Below, piece after piece: positions 27,747 to 35,687 of a DNA stretch of 64,000 nt. The first letter of the stretch is position 1, and every line of letters begins with the position of its first letter. The stretch comes from Vibrio tapetis subsp. quintayensis (GTDB lineage: Bacteria > Pseudomonadota > Gammaproteobacteria > Enterobacterales > Vibrionaceae). The stretch covers positions 1-64,000 of the forward strand of contig NZ_JAUFQV010000004.1 in assembly GCF_030409945.1 (NCBI RefSeq), given 5' to 3'. The position numbers and the translations under genes were made by a program. The notes under the pieces are model-generated. The model had not been told where the DNA came from and made no database searches. It worked only from the letters and a program-made list of their open reading frames with translations.

Positions 27747-28222
27747 AACGTAGCAGGCACAATGAGCTTATGAACAGGAGCCACAAAGAACATATACACT
27801 TTGCCGAATGTGTTCTTGACGTGAACAACACTGCTGGCGTGTAAGGTGGCGGTGCCTCCATTCGGCTCAATGAAAAATGAAAGCCGTACATCCAAATGTT
27901 TGTCTCTGTCTTCCAAAATTACTTCTTCATGGCTTAATGAGTATATGGAGAAGATCCCGAGCTGATCACCGATTTGATACTCATTACTTGGCTTGTCGGA
28001 GCTAAAGTCGGTCATTTTTCCCAAGTGTTTTAACCCCATCTTAGAAACAATTTGATTACGCAGCATCATCAGGCTATTGACCCAGCGCGGTGTGTCTTGG
28101 GCCATCAACATGTAGATTTCAAGAGCGGACTGATCTTCATAACGAATGTTGACGTTGTGAGTATCAGAGAAGTAGGCGTTATCAAGCATACTGCTGATCA
28201 AAGTGCCTTCCGGGATTGTCAT
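27725..28222 (-). CDS. DUF2867 family protein
   Basis: 165 residues, no signal peptide or membrane helix. The C-terminal pattern (RLSFFIEPNGGTATLHASSVVHVKNTFGKVYMFFVAPVHKLIVPATL) is that of DUF2867, a SRPBCC-like small family of unknown role, often found alone or fused to NAD-binding epimerase-like domains. ATG start after a short spacing from AGGACG. Single gene, no functional hint from the neighbours. Confidence 0.72.
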   Translation of the reverse strand: MTIPEGTLISSMLDNAYFSDTHNVNIRYEDQSALEIYMLMAQDTPRWVNSLMMLRNQIVSKMGLKHLGKMTDFSSDKPSNEYQIGDQLGIFSIYSLSHEEVILEDRDKHLDVRLSFFIEPNGGTATLHASSVVHVKNTFGKVYMFFVAPVHKLIVPATLKRLPLR

Positions 28223-28344
28223 AATACGTCCTTGTTATTGGTACCTATACAAAAATGGATGCTTACTATCAGATCAGTGAAGATCCAAATAGGCTAATTA
28301 GTGTCCAAAATAATACTAACATTTCAACAGTAATTAAAAACAAG

Positions 28345-28363
28345 AAAAATGAGAATCATTTGT
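28345..28363. promoter_or_regulatory. Fur-box-like sequence before the FhuF-type gene
   Basis: AAATGA-GAA-TCATTT is a perfect palindrome that fits the Fur consensus well. Some 50-60 bases before the likely start codon. It also covers the earlier in-frame ATG at 28349, which argues against that start. Confidence 0.6.
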
Positions 28364-28414
28364 AAGTGGGGGTGGGTTTATTTATGCTCTCACCACGAAT
28401 TGATCAGAATAAGA

Positions 28415-29155
28415 ATGAATACAATGAGTGGGCAACCGTTTTATGAGCACCTTTTTGAGCACTCAGTACAAGTGACTCCGTACTTGAAAGGGGCCATTAA
28501 TTTCTCACCTAATGAGACTTTAGCCGGATCCACTATTCACGTTGATCTTCCTAGTTCCGAATGCATTCGTGAGCTTTATGAAAGTTTGAAGCGTTCTCAC
28601 CCGGAAGCAGGGGCGCCATACTGGCTCACTCGGACATGGACTTTGCTTTGCTGGCAACCCGTCTATGTAGCATTCATTGCGATCTATGCGTGTCGGGGCC
28701 TACCACCACTTTCTACAATGGGTCAGCAGGTTCATCCTAACTTTGTAGCCGGATATCAGTTTGACTCTGATCACTACACGCAAGGTAGTGAACAAGAACT
28801 GATATTACAAGCTGGTCGGGAACTCAGTATTCTGTTCAAATATTATCAACAAGAGATGAGTGAATGGGTTCGGATTCGGCCGGGCTTTACTCGTCATCTT
28901 ATCGCAGACGGCATACTCGGCTGTCTGGTTAAATTGAGCCAATTTTCTTCTAACTTAACCAAAGACTATCTGTTTGAACAAGCTAAACAATGGTTGATTG
29001 CCTGCAACTTACCAGAAAAGCTGATGGCTTCTTTGACTTACAACGAAGAATCAAAGCAGCTCAGCCTAGTGCGAACGAGTTGCTGTTTGGTGATTAAATG
29101 TGACGGCAGGAAGTTGTGCTTAGACTGCCCACGGCACCGAGACAATAAACGTTAA
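28415..29155 (+). CDS. FhuF-type siderophore-iron reductase
   Basis: About 246 residues. The C-terminal motif C-C-x10-C-x2-C (TSCCLVIKCDGRKLCLDCP) is the [2Fe-2S] ligand set of FhuF-type ferric reductases, which free iron from hydroxamate siderophores in the cytoplasm. The rest matches the family only loosely (LFKYYQQEM, RFGFTRHL-type region). Start 28415 or 28424 are both possible; the upstream ATG at 28349 lies inside the Fur box. The stop overlaps the stop of the convergent MFS gene. It sits beside an aerobactin-type hydroxamate/citrate uptake set, which supports the role. Confidence 0.78.
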   Translation: MNTMSGQPFYEHLFEHSVQVTPYLKGAINFSPNETLAGSTIHVDLPSSECIRELYESLKRSHPEAGAPYWLTRTWTLLCWQPVYVAFIAIYACRGLPPLSTMGQQVHPNFVAGYQFDSDHYTQGSEQELILQAGRELSILFKYYQQEMSEWVRIRPGFTRHLIADGILGCLVKLSQFSSNLTKDYLFEQAKQWLIACNLPEKLMASLTYNEESKQLSLVRTSCCLVIKCDGRKLCLDCPRHRDNKR

Positions 29156-30360
29156 GGCAGCCCGCCTGTTTTGGCTGTTTCGGTATTTTCTGATAAGTAG
29201 CCAGTGGCAAGAATGAGAACAGAAAACGCGATGCAAAGGTAGATAGGGTAAAGTGGGCTAAGCGTTGACGTAAATGCCAGCAGTGATGCTAAGCCATACC
29301 CTATGGTATGAGACATAGAAATGTAACCGGCGACGGTAGCGGGAGCGTCGTTATGTTTTTCCGTTGCCGATGATGTGTAGGCGGGAACAAGCAGCGCTGC
29401 GCCAACAGAGGTCACAGCCATCGCAATTCCAAACCCCCAGATGCTAGGTAACAAGAAAAGCGCAAATCCTACGACTAAAAATATCCCACCAAAGCGGTAC
29501 ATAACAAACGGCGTTAACTTCTTCTTTTTTATCACCAAAGCCTGAGTGATGAACGTACACGCTGCACTTATCGTCAGCAATAGGCCAATGCCGTTGCTTA
29601 ATTGTGCCGTAGACCAGCTCGTTACCGCTAAAATCAGTGGAGAAAAACTGTACTGAAGTAAGGCGATTGCGGCGCACAGCAATAGACCACTCATTAAGAA
29701 AGGCGCTAGCGTTCTTTGGGGAAGCCAAGGTGTTGGCAACGTTTGATCTTGAGGTTCAGCGTTCTTGTTAGGCGCGGGCAATAATAGTGTGGTGGCTAAC
29801 GCAATACAGGGCAGCAAGATCATAATGATCAAAGGTGCGAACGGCGAGATCTTGAGTGCCAAGAGGGAAATGATTGGCCCAACTAAGCGACCAGCACTTA
29901 AGCCGATACTGATTGACGTAATTGCTTGAATACGGGCTTTATCACCACAAAGAAGAATCGCCCAATGCTGGCTTGCAGGAACCATCCCCGAAACCGTGCA
30001 GCCATAGATAATTCGAGCAACGATTAGCCCTATGAAGCATAGAAGATAAGAAGCTTCGCTATTTTTACTGGCAATCGCAAACCAGCACAGCAATGAAAAG
30101 CTGACCGCCATGCCAATAAGAGCCTGAATGATCACCTTTTTGGGGCCATGCTTGTCACTATAGCGTCCCCATAGGGGGGCTGATGGCAAAAACAGCACGC
30201 TGCCTATTGCGATGAAAACTGACCAAGTGGGCAAACTGAATGCCGAATGTTCAATAAGAAAAGGCAAAGAAATCAGTAGGCCGTTTTGGCCGATTCCCAT
30301 CAATGCGGAAACCAGGCTGATGGCGATTAAGTGAAACCGTTTATTTTTTATAACTGACAT
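29152..30360 (-). CDS. MFS transporter, probably siderophore-linked
   Basis: 402 residues and 12 predicted helices with the MFS motif A between helices 2 and 3 (GRYSDKHGPKK). Divergent from vatC across a promoter with two Fur-box-like sequences, so it is likely iron-repressed. Relatives in siderophore loci export siderophores or take up ferrisiderophores into the cytoplasm; no siderophore synthesis genes lie in the window, so direction and cargo are unknown. A drug-type efflux role is also possible. Confidence 0.75.
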   Translation of the reverse strand: MSVIKNKRFHLIAISLVSALMGIGQNGLLISLPFLIEHSAFSLPTWSVFIAIGSVLFLPSAPLWGRYSDKHGPKKVIIQALIGMAVSFSLLCWFAIASKNSEASYLLCFIGLIVARIIYGCTVSGMVPASQHWAILLCGDKARIQAITSISIGLSAGRLVGPIISLLALKISPFAPLIIMILLPCIALATTLLLPAPNKNAEPQDQTLPTPWLPQRTLAPFLMSGLLLCAAIALLQYSFSPLILAVTSWSTAQLSNGIGLLLTISAACTFITQALVIKKKKLTPFVMYRFGGIFLVVGFALFLLPSIWGFGIAMAVTSVGAALLVPAYTSSATEKHNDAPATVAGYISMSHTIGYGLASLLAFTSTLSPLYPIYLCIAFSVLILATGYLSENTETAKTGGLP

Positions 30361-30411
30361 AGGTTGTGGGTACTACAAAGTGTAAGAAAGCTCATTTATG
30401 ATTATTTTAGG

Positions 30412-30456
30412 GTAATGATAAGCTTATTGATTATGTGAATTATTATCATTATAATT
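30412..30456. promoter_or_regulatory. Two Fur-box-like sequences in the MFS / vatC divergent promoter
   Basis: 30412-30432 contains AATGATAAGCTTATTGATT. 30438-30456 has perfect arms AATTAT / ATAATT with a 7-base centre (TATCATT). Both fit the GATAATGATAATCATTATC type consensus and lie between divergent iron genes. Confidence 0.6.
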
Positions 30457-30509
30457 TTAATGTGATAACATTAACGTCTATTAGCCGATAACTCAACTTC
30501 GTATTTGAT

Positions 30510-31277
30510 ATGTACCAGCTTACCAATACATCTTTCGATATCGACGGCAAGACGATTCTTGCTCCGACGAACCTGACGTTTGAACCAAACCAGATAACGA
30601 CCTTACTGGGTCATAATGGCTGTGGGAAATCCACATTGGTTAAGCTGTTAAGTCGACAAAATACGCCGACTCAAGGCCAAGTACTCTTCGATAATCAGTT
30701 AGTTTCTTCGTACAGTCATCTTGAATTTGCGCATCGTGTTGCTTACTTGCCACAACACCCACCAATCACTGATGGTGTGACGGTTAGAGAGTTGGCGTGC
30801 TTTGGTCGGTATCCTTGGAAAGGGGCTTTTGGGCGTTACAGTAAAAATGATTACGCCATTGTCGATGACGCCATTGAAAAAGTAGGCCTAAGCGCGTTCG
30901 CGAATCGATTTGTCGCAACTTTGTCGGGCGGTGAAAGACAAAGAGCTTGGGTTGCGATGTTGCTGGCTCAACAAAGCCAATGCATTTTGCTTGATGAGCC
31001 GACTTCCGCATTGGATGTGGCTCACCAACACGAATTGTTAGCATTAATCCGAGATCTCAATCAGTCACTAGGCTTAACGGTCATCATGGTGCTTCACGAT
31101 GTCAACATGGCAGCCAAATTCAGCGATCAGTTGGTTGCGCTTCATTCCGGAAATGTGATTGCCTCTGGCACCCCAAAAAAAATGATGACCCCTGACACAC
31201 TGATGCAAATCTACGGCATGGAACTCGCTCTATTTGAGCACCCCGAAACCGGGCAACCGATTAGCTACATCTCATAA
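30510..31277 (+). CDS. vatC: Ferric-siderophore ABC ATPase (VatC/FhuC-like)
   Basis: 255 residues. Walker A GHNGCGKST (34-42), signature LSGGERQR, Walker B ILLDEPTSALD, switch histidine in VLHDVNMA. This is the FhuC/FepC class of iron-siderophore ATPases. With the following binding protein and fused permease it makes a complete type II importer. The cluster layout (ATPase, binding protein, fused permease, GntR regulator, IutA) equals the aerobactin-utilisation vat genes described in vibrios; the symbol rests on that and on the identity of IutA. Confidence 0.88.
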   Translation: MYQLTNTSFDIDGKTILAPTNLTFEPNQITTLLGHNGCGKSTLVKLLSRQNTPTQGQVLFDNQLVSSYSHLEFAHRVAYLPQHPPITDGVTVRELACFGRYPWKGAFGRYSKNDYAIVDDAIEKVGLSAFANRFVATLSGGERQRAWVAMLLAQQSQCILLDEPTSALDVAHQHELLALIRDLNQSLGLTVIMVLHDVNMAAKFSDQLVALHSGNVIASGTPKKMMTPDTLMQIYGMELALFEHPETGQPISYIS

Positions 31278-31308
31278 ATCCACAATCTTTAATCAAAAGG
31301 AATTTGTT

Positions 31309-32211
31309 GTGAAAAAGCTTATTACGGCGCTGTGTGCCGCCTTCACTTTCAACGTTTATGCGCTTGATGTAACACATGAAATGGGCACCGCTTCTTTCAA
31401 TACGACGCCACAAAAAGTGGTGGCGTTAGACTGGGCTCTTACAGAAACAGTATTGAGCCTTGGGGTTGAGCTTGAAGGTGTTGCAGACGCAAAAGGTTAT
31501 CAACAATGGGTTGTTGAACCTGCGCTGAATGCAGAAGTCATCGATGTGGGCTCGCGACGTGAGCCAAACCTTGAATTGCTGACAGAGCTTAAGCCAGACG
31601 TTATCTTAATTAGCGCCCATATGGCGGCGGCATACAATCAACTAAACAGCATTGCTCCTGTTCTGGTGTTTAGTATCTACAGTGAAAAGAAACAGCCGTT
31701 AGAATCAGCCAAATCAGTCACTTTATCGTTAGGTAAACTGTTCAACAAAGAGAAGCAAGCTGAACAAGTGATTGCACAAACAGATCAGCTGCTGAAAGAT
31801 AATGGCGTGAAAGTACGAGCGTCAGAAACGTCTAATAAACCACTGTTGTTTGCCCGCTTTATCAATGACAAAACTCTGCGTATTCACAGCCAAGGCTCAT
31901 TAGCTCAAGCCTCTGTTGATATTATGGGGCTTAAAAATGACTGGCAAGAACCAACAAATTTATGGGGCTTTAGCACCGCTGGAACCGAGAAGTTGGCTGA
32001 GCACCAACAGACAAACGTGATGATTTTTGGCCCCCTTAAAGATGAGCAGCGTGAGCAGTTGACTCAGTCACCGTTATGGCAACTTATGGAGTTTACACGT
32101 ACGGACTCGGTCTATGAGCTTCCTGCTATTTGGACTTTTGGTGGACTTATCGCTGCGCAAAGATTCAGTGATCACATAGCACAACAGCTTACCGGACAAA
32201 TCACAAAATAA
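31309..32211 (+). CDS. vatD: Ferric-siderophore periplasmic binding protein (VatD/FhuD-like)
   Basis: About 300 residues with a signal peptide (KKLITALCAAFTFNVYA). The mature protein has the type III (TroA-like) binding-protein pattern: VVALDWALTETVLSLGVELEGVAD, EPNLELLTELKPDVIL, and a long connecting helix. The start is the GTG at 31309 because AAAAGGAA sits seven bases before it and the signal peptide begins there; longer versions would run back into vatC. It hands ferric aerobactin (or a similar hydroxamate) from the outer-membrane receptor to VatB. Confidence 0.87.
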   Translation: MKKLITALCAAFTFNVYALDVTHEMGTASFNTTPQKVVALDWALTETVLSLGVELEGVADAKGYQQWVVEPALNAEVIDVGSRREPNLELLTELKPDVILISAHMAAAYNQLNSIAPVLVFSIYSEKKQPLESAKSVTLSLGKLFNKEKQAEQVIAQTDQLLKDNGVKVRASETSNKPLLFARFINDKTLRIHSQGSLAQASVDIMGLKNDWQEPTNLWGFSTAGTEKLAEHQQTNVMIFGPLKDEQREQLTQSPLWQLMEFTRTDSVYELPAIWTFGGLIAAQRFSDHIAQQLTGQITK

Positions 32212-32213
32212 TA

Positions 32214-34211
32214 ATGACAACCTCATCGCTCTCAATCCCATCATCTGGGCGGGTCAATTTAAAAACAGCAGCGCTATTATGCGCTGCTGTTTTGGTCATC
32301 GGCTCATTACTTCATATTACGGCACCTTACTCTCAAGGAATTGGGCTCATTTGGGATACCCTTTTTCATTTCGACGGGTCAAATTATCAACATCTCATTA
32401 CTCAGTTAACCTATTTACCTAGGCTGACCGTGGCCTTAATTTGTGGCTTCGCATTGGCGGTAGCCGGGTGTGTGATGCAGTTCGTACTGCGTAACCCTAT
32501 TGCATCACCGACTACCTTGGGCGTTTCTGCCGGGGCCGAACTTGGCATGGTATTGGGCATTCTATTGTTGCCTGCCAACGTGATTATTCCTGGGTTTGTT
32601 CCTGCATTTATCGGAGGTTGTCTTGCTACCGGGTTGGTCTTTGTCTTGAGTTCGGCAAGAGGTTTTTCTCCTTTACATATGGTGCTTGCGGGCATGGTGG
32701 TTAGCTTATTTTTGGGGTCGTTAAATACCATGTTGCTTATGCTGCATGAACAACGCTTAACTAGCCTGTTTGTTTGGGGGGCGGGGGCTCTGAACCAGAA
32801 TGACTGGTCGAGTACTCAGGTTTTACTGCCGTTGGTTTTTGTTCCTACAGCTTTACTGCTGGTGCTGCAGCGTCCGTTAGCGGCGTTACAGTTTGGTGAT
32901 AACGTCGCCACGTCACTTGGCGTCAATATTAAACAAGTGAAACTGTTGTGTTTATCACTGGCTATTTTTATTACCGCCGCCGTGGTCAGTGAAGTGGGTT
33001 TGATTGGCTTTGTTGGTATTGTTGCGCCTGCCATTGCTAGGATGTTGGGCGCGAGAACGTTGGCGAAACAAATCATGATCAGTGGTTGTGTCGGAAGCCT
33101 AATGCTATTGCTGGTCGATTTGGTGATTCAGCCTTTCTCAGGAGTTGGAGGGGAGCTGCTACCGACCGGAGCAATGACCGCACTGTTAGGGGCGCCATTC
33201 CTCTTGTGGTTGCTCCAAAGAACAAAGCTGCATTCAGATTTAAAAAGCCGCACGGAGCACACAGAGCAATACAAACTTGTTGATACACCCAAAATACTTA
33301 TTGCTATGTCAGCGCTGCTTGGGCTTGTGTCTGTCCTAGCCGTAACGTTGGGCAAGAATCAATACGGATGGAGTCTGGAGCTAAACCAAGACCTATTTGA
33401 TCTGCGTGTACCGCGAGTCTTGGTTGCTTTGCTTGCTGGTGTGGGGCTTGCGTTTGCGGGAACAATCATTCAACGGATTTCCAATAACCCCATGGCAAGC
33501 CCAGAAATCTTGGGGATTAGCTCTGGCGCGGCATTAGCATTAGTTTTGGGTACCATGTTTGGTACTGCTGTTGGCCGAGAGCAGCAAATGTTGCTCGGCA
33601 CGTTTGGCGCGGTGGTGGTCACCGTATTGGTGTGGTTAATGGGCCGAAAACACAATTTCGCCCCTACACAAACCTTGCTAACCGGTATCGCATTGAGCGC
33701 AGGCTTAGACGCTGTGCTTCGAATTGTAATGAGTTCGGGAAATGACAATGCGACCGCGTTGTTGACTTGGCTCTCTGGTTCAACCTACTTAGTGGCTAAC
33801 CAAGATGTGGTCTTGTTGGCGATAGGCGTTACTATTGTGGGGGCGCTCGCCCTGTCTTTACATCGCTGGATTGAGCTTATTGGCTTAGGTGACGTTGCAA
33901 CAACCAGTATTGGCATGAACACCACCGCGGTACGTTTAGTGTTGCTTTTGTTAGTCGCAGCGCTCACCACATTGTGTACTATTGTTATCGGCCCTCTGAG
34001 TTTTATTGGCTTGTTAGCTCCTCATATAGCCCGCTCACTTCATCAATATCGAGCCATTCCGCAAATGCTCACCGCCGCCTTGTTAGGAGCCATCATCATG
34101 GTCACGGCAGACTGGATTGGTCGAACCCTGTGGTTTCCATGGCAATTCCCAGCAGGGTTATTGGCATCGTTGATCGGTGGCAGTTACTTCTTATACCTCA
34201 TGAGGCGTTAA
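32214..34211 (+). CDS. vatB: Fused two-domain siderophore permease (VatB/FhuB-like)
   Basis: 665 residues, twice the length of FecCD-type permeases. Each half has about ten helices and its own repeat signature (RLTVALICGFALAVAGCVMQ and RVLVALLAGVGLAFAGTIIQ; NPIASPTTLGVSAGAELG and NPMASPEILGISSGAALA). This fused form is characteristic of FhuB. It starts two bases after vatD. Together with VatC and VatD it imports the ferric siderophore across the inner membrane. Confidence 0.92.
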   Translation: MTTSSLSIPSSGRVNLKTAALLCAAVLVIGSLLHITAPYSQGIGLIWDTLFHFDGSNYQHLITQLTYLPRLTVALICGFALAVAGCVMQFVLRNPIASPTTLGVSAGAELGMVLGILLLPANVIIPGFVPAFIGGCLATGLVFVLSSARGFSPLHMVLAGMVVSLFLGSLNTMLLMLHEQRLTSLFVWGAGALNQNDWSSTQVLLPLVFVPTALLLVLQRPLAALQFGDNVATSLGVNIKQVKLLCLSLAIFITAAVVSEVGLIGFVGIVAPAIARMLGARTLAKQIMISGCVGSLMLLLVDLVIQPFSGVGGELLPTGAMTALLGAPFLLWLLQRTKLHSDLKSRTEHTEQYKLVDTPKILIAMSALLGLVSVLAVTLGKNQYGWSLELNQDLFDLRVPRVLVALLAGVGLAFAGTIIQRISNNPMASPEILGISSGAALALVLGTMFGTAVGREQQMLLGTFGAVVVTVLVWLMGRKHNFAPTQTLLTGIALSAGLDAVLRIVMSSGNDNATALLTWLSGSTYLVANQDVVLLAIGVTIVGALALSLHRWIELIGLGDVATTSIGMNTTAVRLVLLLLVAALTTLCTIVIGPLSFIGLLAPHIARSLHQYRAIPQMLTAALLGAIIMVTADWIGRTLWFPWQFPAGLLASLIGGSYFLYLMRR

Positions 34212-34337
34212 GCCTTGGCGGTCGTTGTATTGATGCCTGCGTTTATTGTGTTTTCATGGCAAAAACACAATGTATAGCAATGCACAGCGTTTGTGTTTAC
34301 CATGGGGTTAAGAGCAATAACTATATTTAAGAATTTC

Positions 34338-35294
34338 ATGGACATGACCGCAATTACCCAACTTCAACAAGATCTGTTATTCAAGGTTGTTGCCAGGCTG
34401 AAAGCAGAAAATGCCAGCGCCGGAAGCAGCTTGAACGAGTCCTCATTAGCGCAAGAATTTGAAGTGTCTAGAACACCGCTACGAGCGATGTTAACTCACT
34501 TATCTGCACAGGGTATTTGTAAGGCCGTTCCGTATAAAGGCTTTGTTTTGCAGGTTAATGCTGCCGACATCAACATTGAAAGTGGCGGCAGTAATGAGCA
34601 AGCTCGGCAAGAGCAGTTGTATCTGCGCGTGCTGATGGATCTGTTTTTTGGAGAACTTGGTGCGTCATTTTCTGAAAAAGACCTACAACAACGTTATCAA
34701 GCTAATCGAGGGGAAATACAGAGTGTATTGCGTCTGTTAGAAAGCGATGCCATCTTTCGCCGCAGTCCGGGCTACAAGTGGCAACTCGACGGTGTGTTGA
34801 ATACACAGGAAAGGCACGCAGAGAGTTACCGATGTCGGTTAATCTTTGAGCCGGCAGGCTTACTCGAGCCCACTTGGAAGCTAGATCTCGTCAAACTTGA
34901 ACATTGTCGAGATAGGCACACAAAGGCAATCGCCGAGCCAGAGTCCGTTACTGCAAGTCAGCTGTTTAGCCTGAGCGCCGATTTCCATGAACTTCTGGCA
35001 AGCTGTTCGGGAAACCGATTCCTATTGGGTGTGATGCAGCAGCAAAATCGCCTTAGAAAAGCGACGGACTTAGTATCAATGCACATTCAGTCGTCGGTGA
35101 GTCGTTCTTGCCAACGTCGGTTAGACATCATGGAATTGGTGTTTGATGGCGATAATCAAGCCGCAGCAACCAAATTGGCAGAGTTGCTCGAAAATGACAT
35201 CCGAGTGATGAAACGCACCTATAAGGATGTGATGAATATTTCACAGCAACAACGTGAGAGCCTCATTAATAGTATTGCTGAAAAGTTAAACTAG
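34338..35294 (+). CDS. vatR: GntR-type regulator of aerobactin uptake (VatR-like)
   Basis: About 318 residues. Winged-helix DNA-binding domain near the N terminus (SLNESSLAQEFEVSRTPLRAMLTHLSAQGICKAV is the GntR/FadR-type pattern), followed after about 130 residues by a second winged-helix-like stretch and an all-helical FCD-type ligand domain (FSLSADFHELLASCSGNRFLLGVMQQQNRLRK). In vibrios a GntR-type repressor of this locus relieves repression when aerobactin is present. The start is uncertain: ATGs at 34293, 34338 and 34344 all lack a clear ribosome binding site. Lies between vatB and iutA in the same orientation and ends in a strong terminator. Confidence 0.78.
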   Translation: MDMTAITQLQQDLLFKVVARLKAENASAGSSLNESSLAQEFEVSRTPLRAMLTHLSAQGICKAVPYKGFVLQVNAADINIESGGSNEQARQEQLYLRVLMDLFFGELGASFSEKDLQQRYQANRGEIQSVLRLLESDAIFRRSPGYKWQLDGVLNTQERHAESYRCRLIFEPAGLLEPTWKLDLVKLEHCRDRHTKAIAEPESVTASQLFSLSADFHELLASCSGNRFLLGVMQQQNRLRKATDLVSMHIQSSVSRSCQRRLDIMELVFDGDNQAAATKLAELLENDIRVMKRTYKDVMNISQQQRESLINSIAEKLN

Positions 35295-35315
35295 TCTTAG
35301 TCAGTCAAGCGCTAG

Positions 35316-35343
35316 AAGCAGCCGAAATTAGGCTGCTTTTTTT
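35316..35343 (+). terminator. Terminator after vatR
   Basis: Stem AAGCAGCC / GGCTGCTT, 7-nt loop, seven T. It separates iutA from vatCDB-vatR, so iutA has its own promoter. Confidence 0.92.
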
Positions 35344-35687
35344 CTCTCCAAGATCATTCGTTGATTTACTTTCTTTTAAAGAACATCACGTACTTTTAAA
35401 TTAATTCTTTATAAACAATTGTTTATTATCATATAGCCCTCTTCGAATACCGCTCCCAAATCTATAACTCTGGCTTTATAAAATAAAACTGTATTTTCAT
35501 ATTGTTTTTTCGATACGAAAAAGCAATAATAATGATTCTTATTTAGAATAAGATTAAAGCAAAGTCTCTCAGAGCGATATCCAAACCATTGACGAGGTGC
35601 CTCGCACGCTAATGGGGTAGGTATTTAAAGTTAGAGCACAATCAAATGGTGTTGTGCCGCCTTTCATTGATCAATATAGAGAATAAA
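35344..35687 (+). promoter_or_regulatory. iutA promoter region with Fur box and several palindromes
   Basis: No gene. Visible: a perfect 16-bp palindrome ATAAACAATTGTTTAT (35411-35426); TTTTTCG-ATA-CGAAAAA (35506-35522); a Fur-box-like AATAATGATTCTTATTT inside 35525-35546; and TCTTATT-TAG-AATAAGA (35537-35553) overlapping it. The non-Fur palindromes are candidate VatR sites. An AGAG ribosome binding site precedes 35688. Confidence 0.55.

Noticed and set aside
28349..28414. Upstream in-frame start of the FhuF-type gene
   Set aside because: The ATG lies inside a Fur-box-like palindrome and the added residues (MRIICKWGWVYLCSHH) look like non-coding translation.
33079..33288. Overlapping frames on both strands in vatB
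   Set aside because: Shadows of the conserved permease frame.
35646..35687. Earlier ATG for iutA
   Set aside because: Would place 14 residues before an otherwise normal signal peptide.
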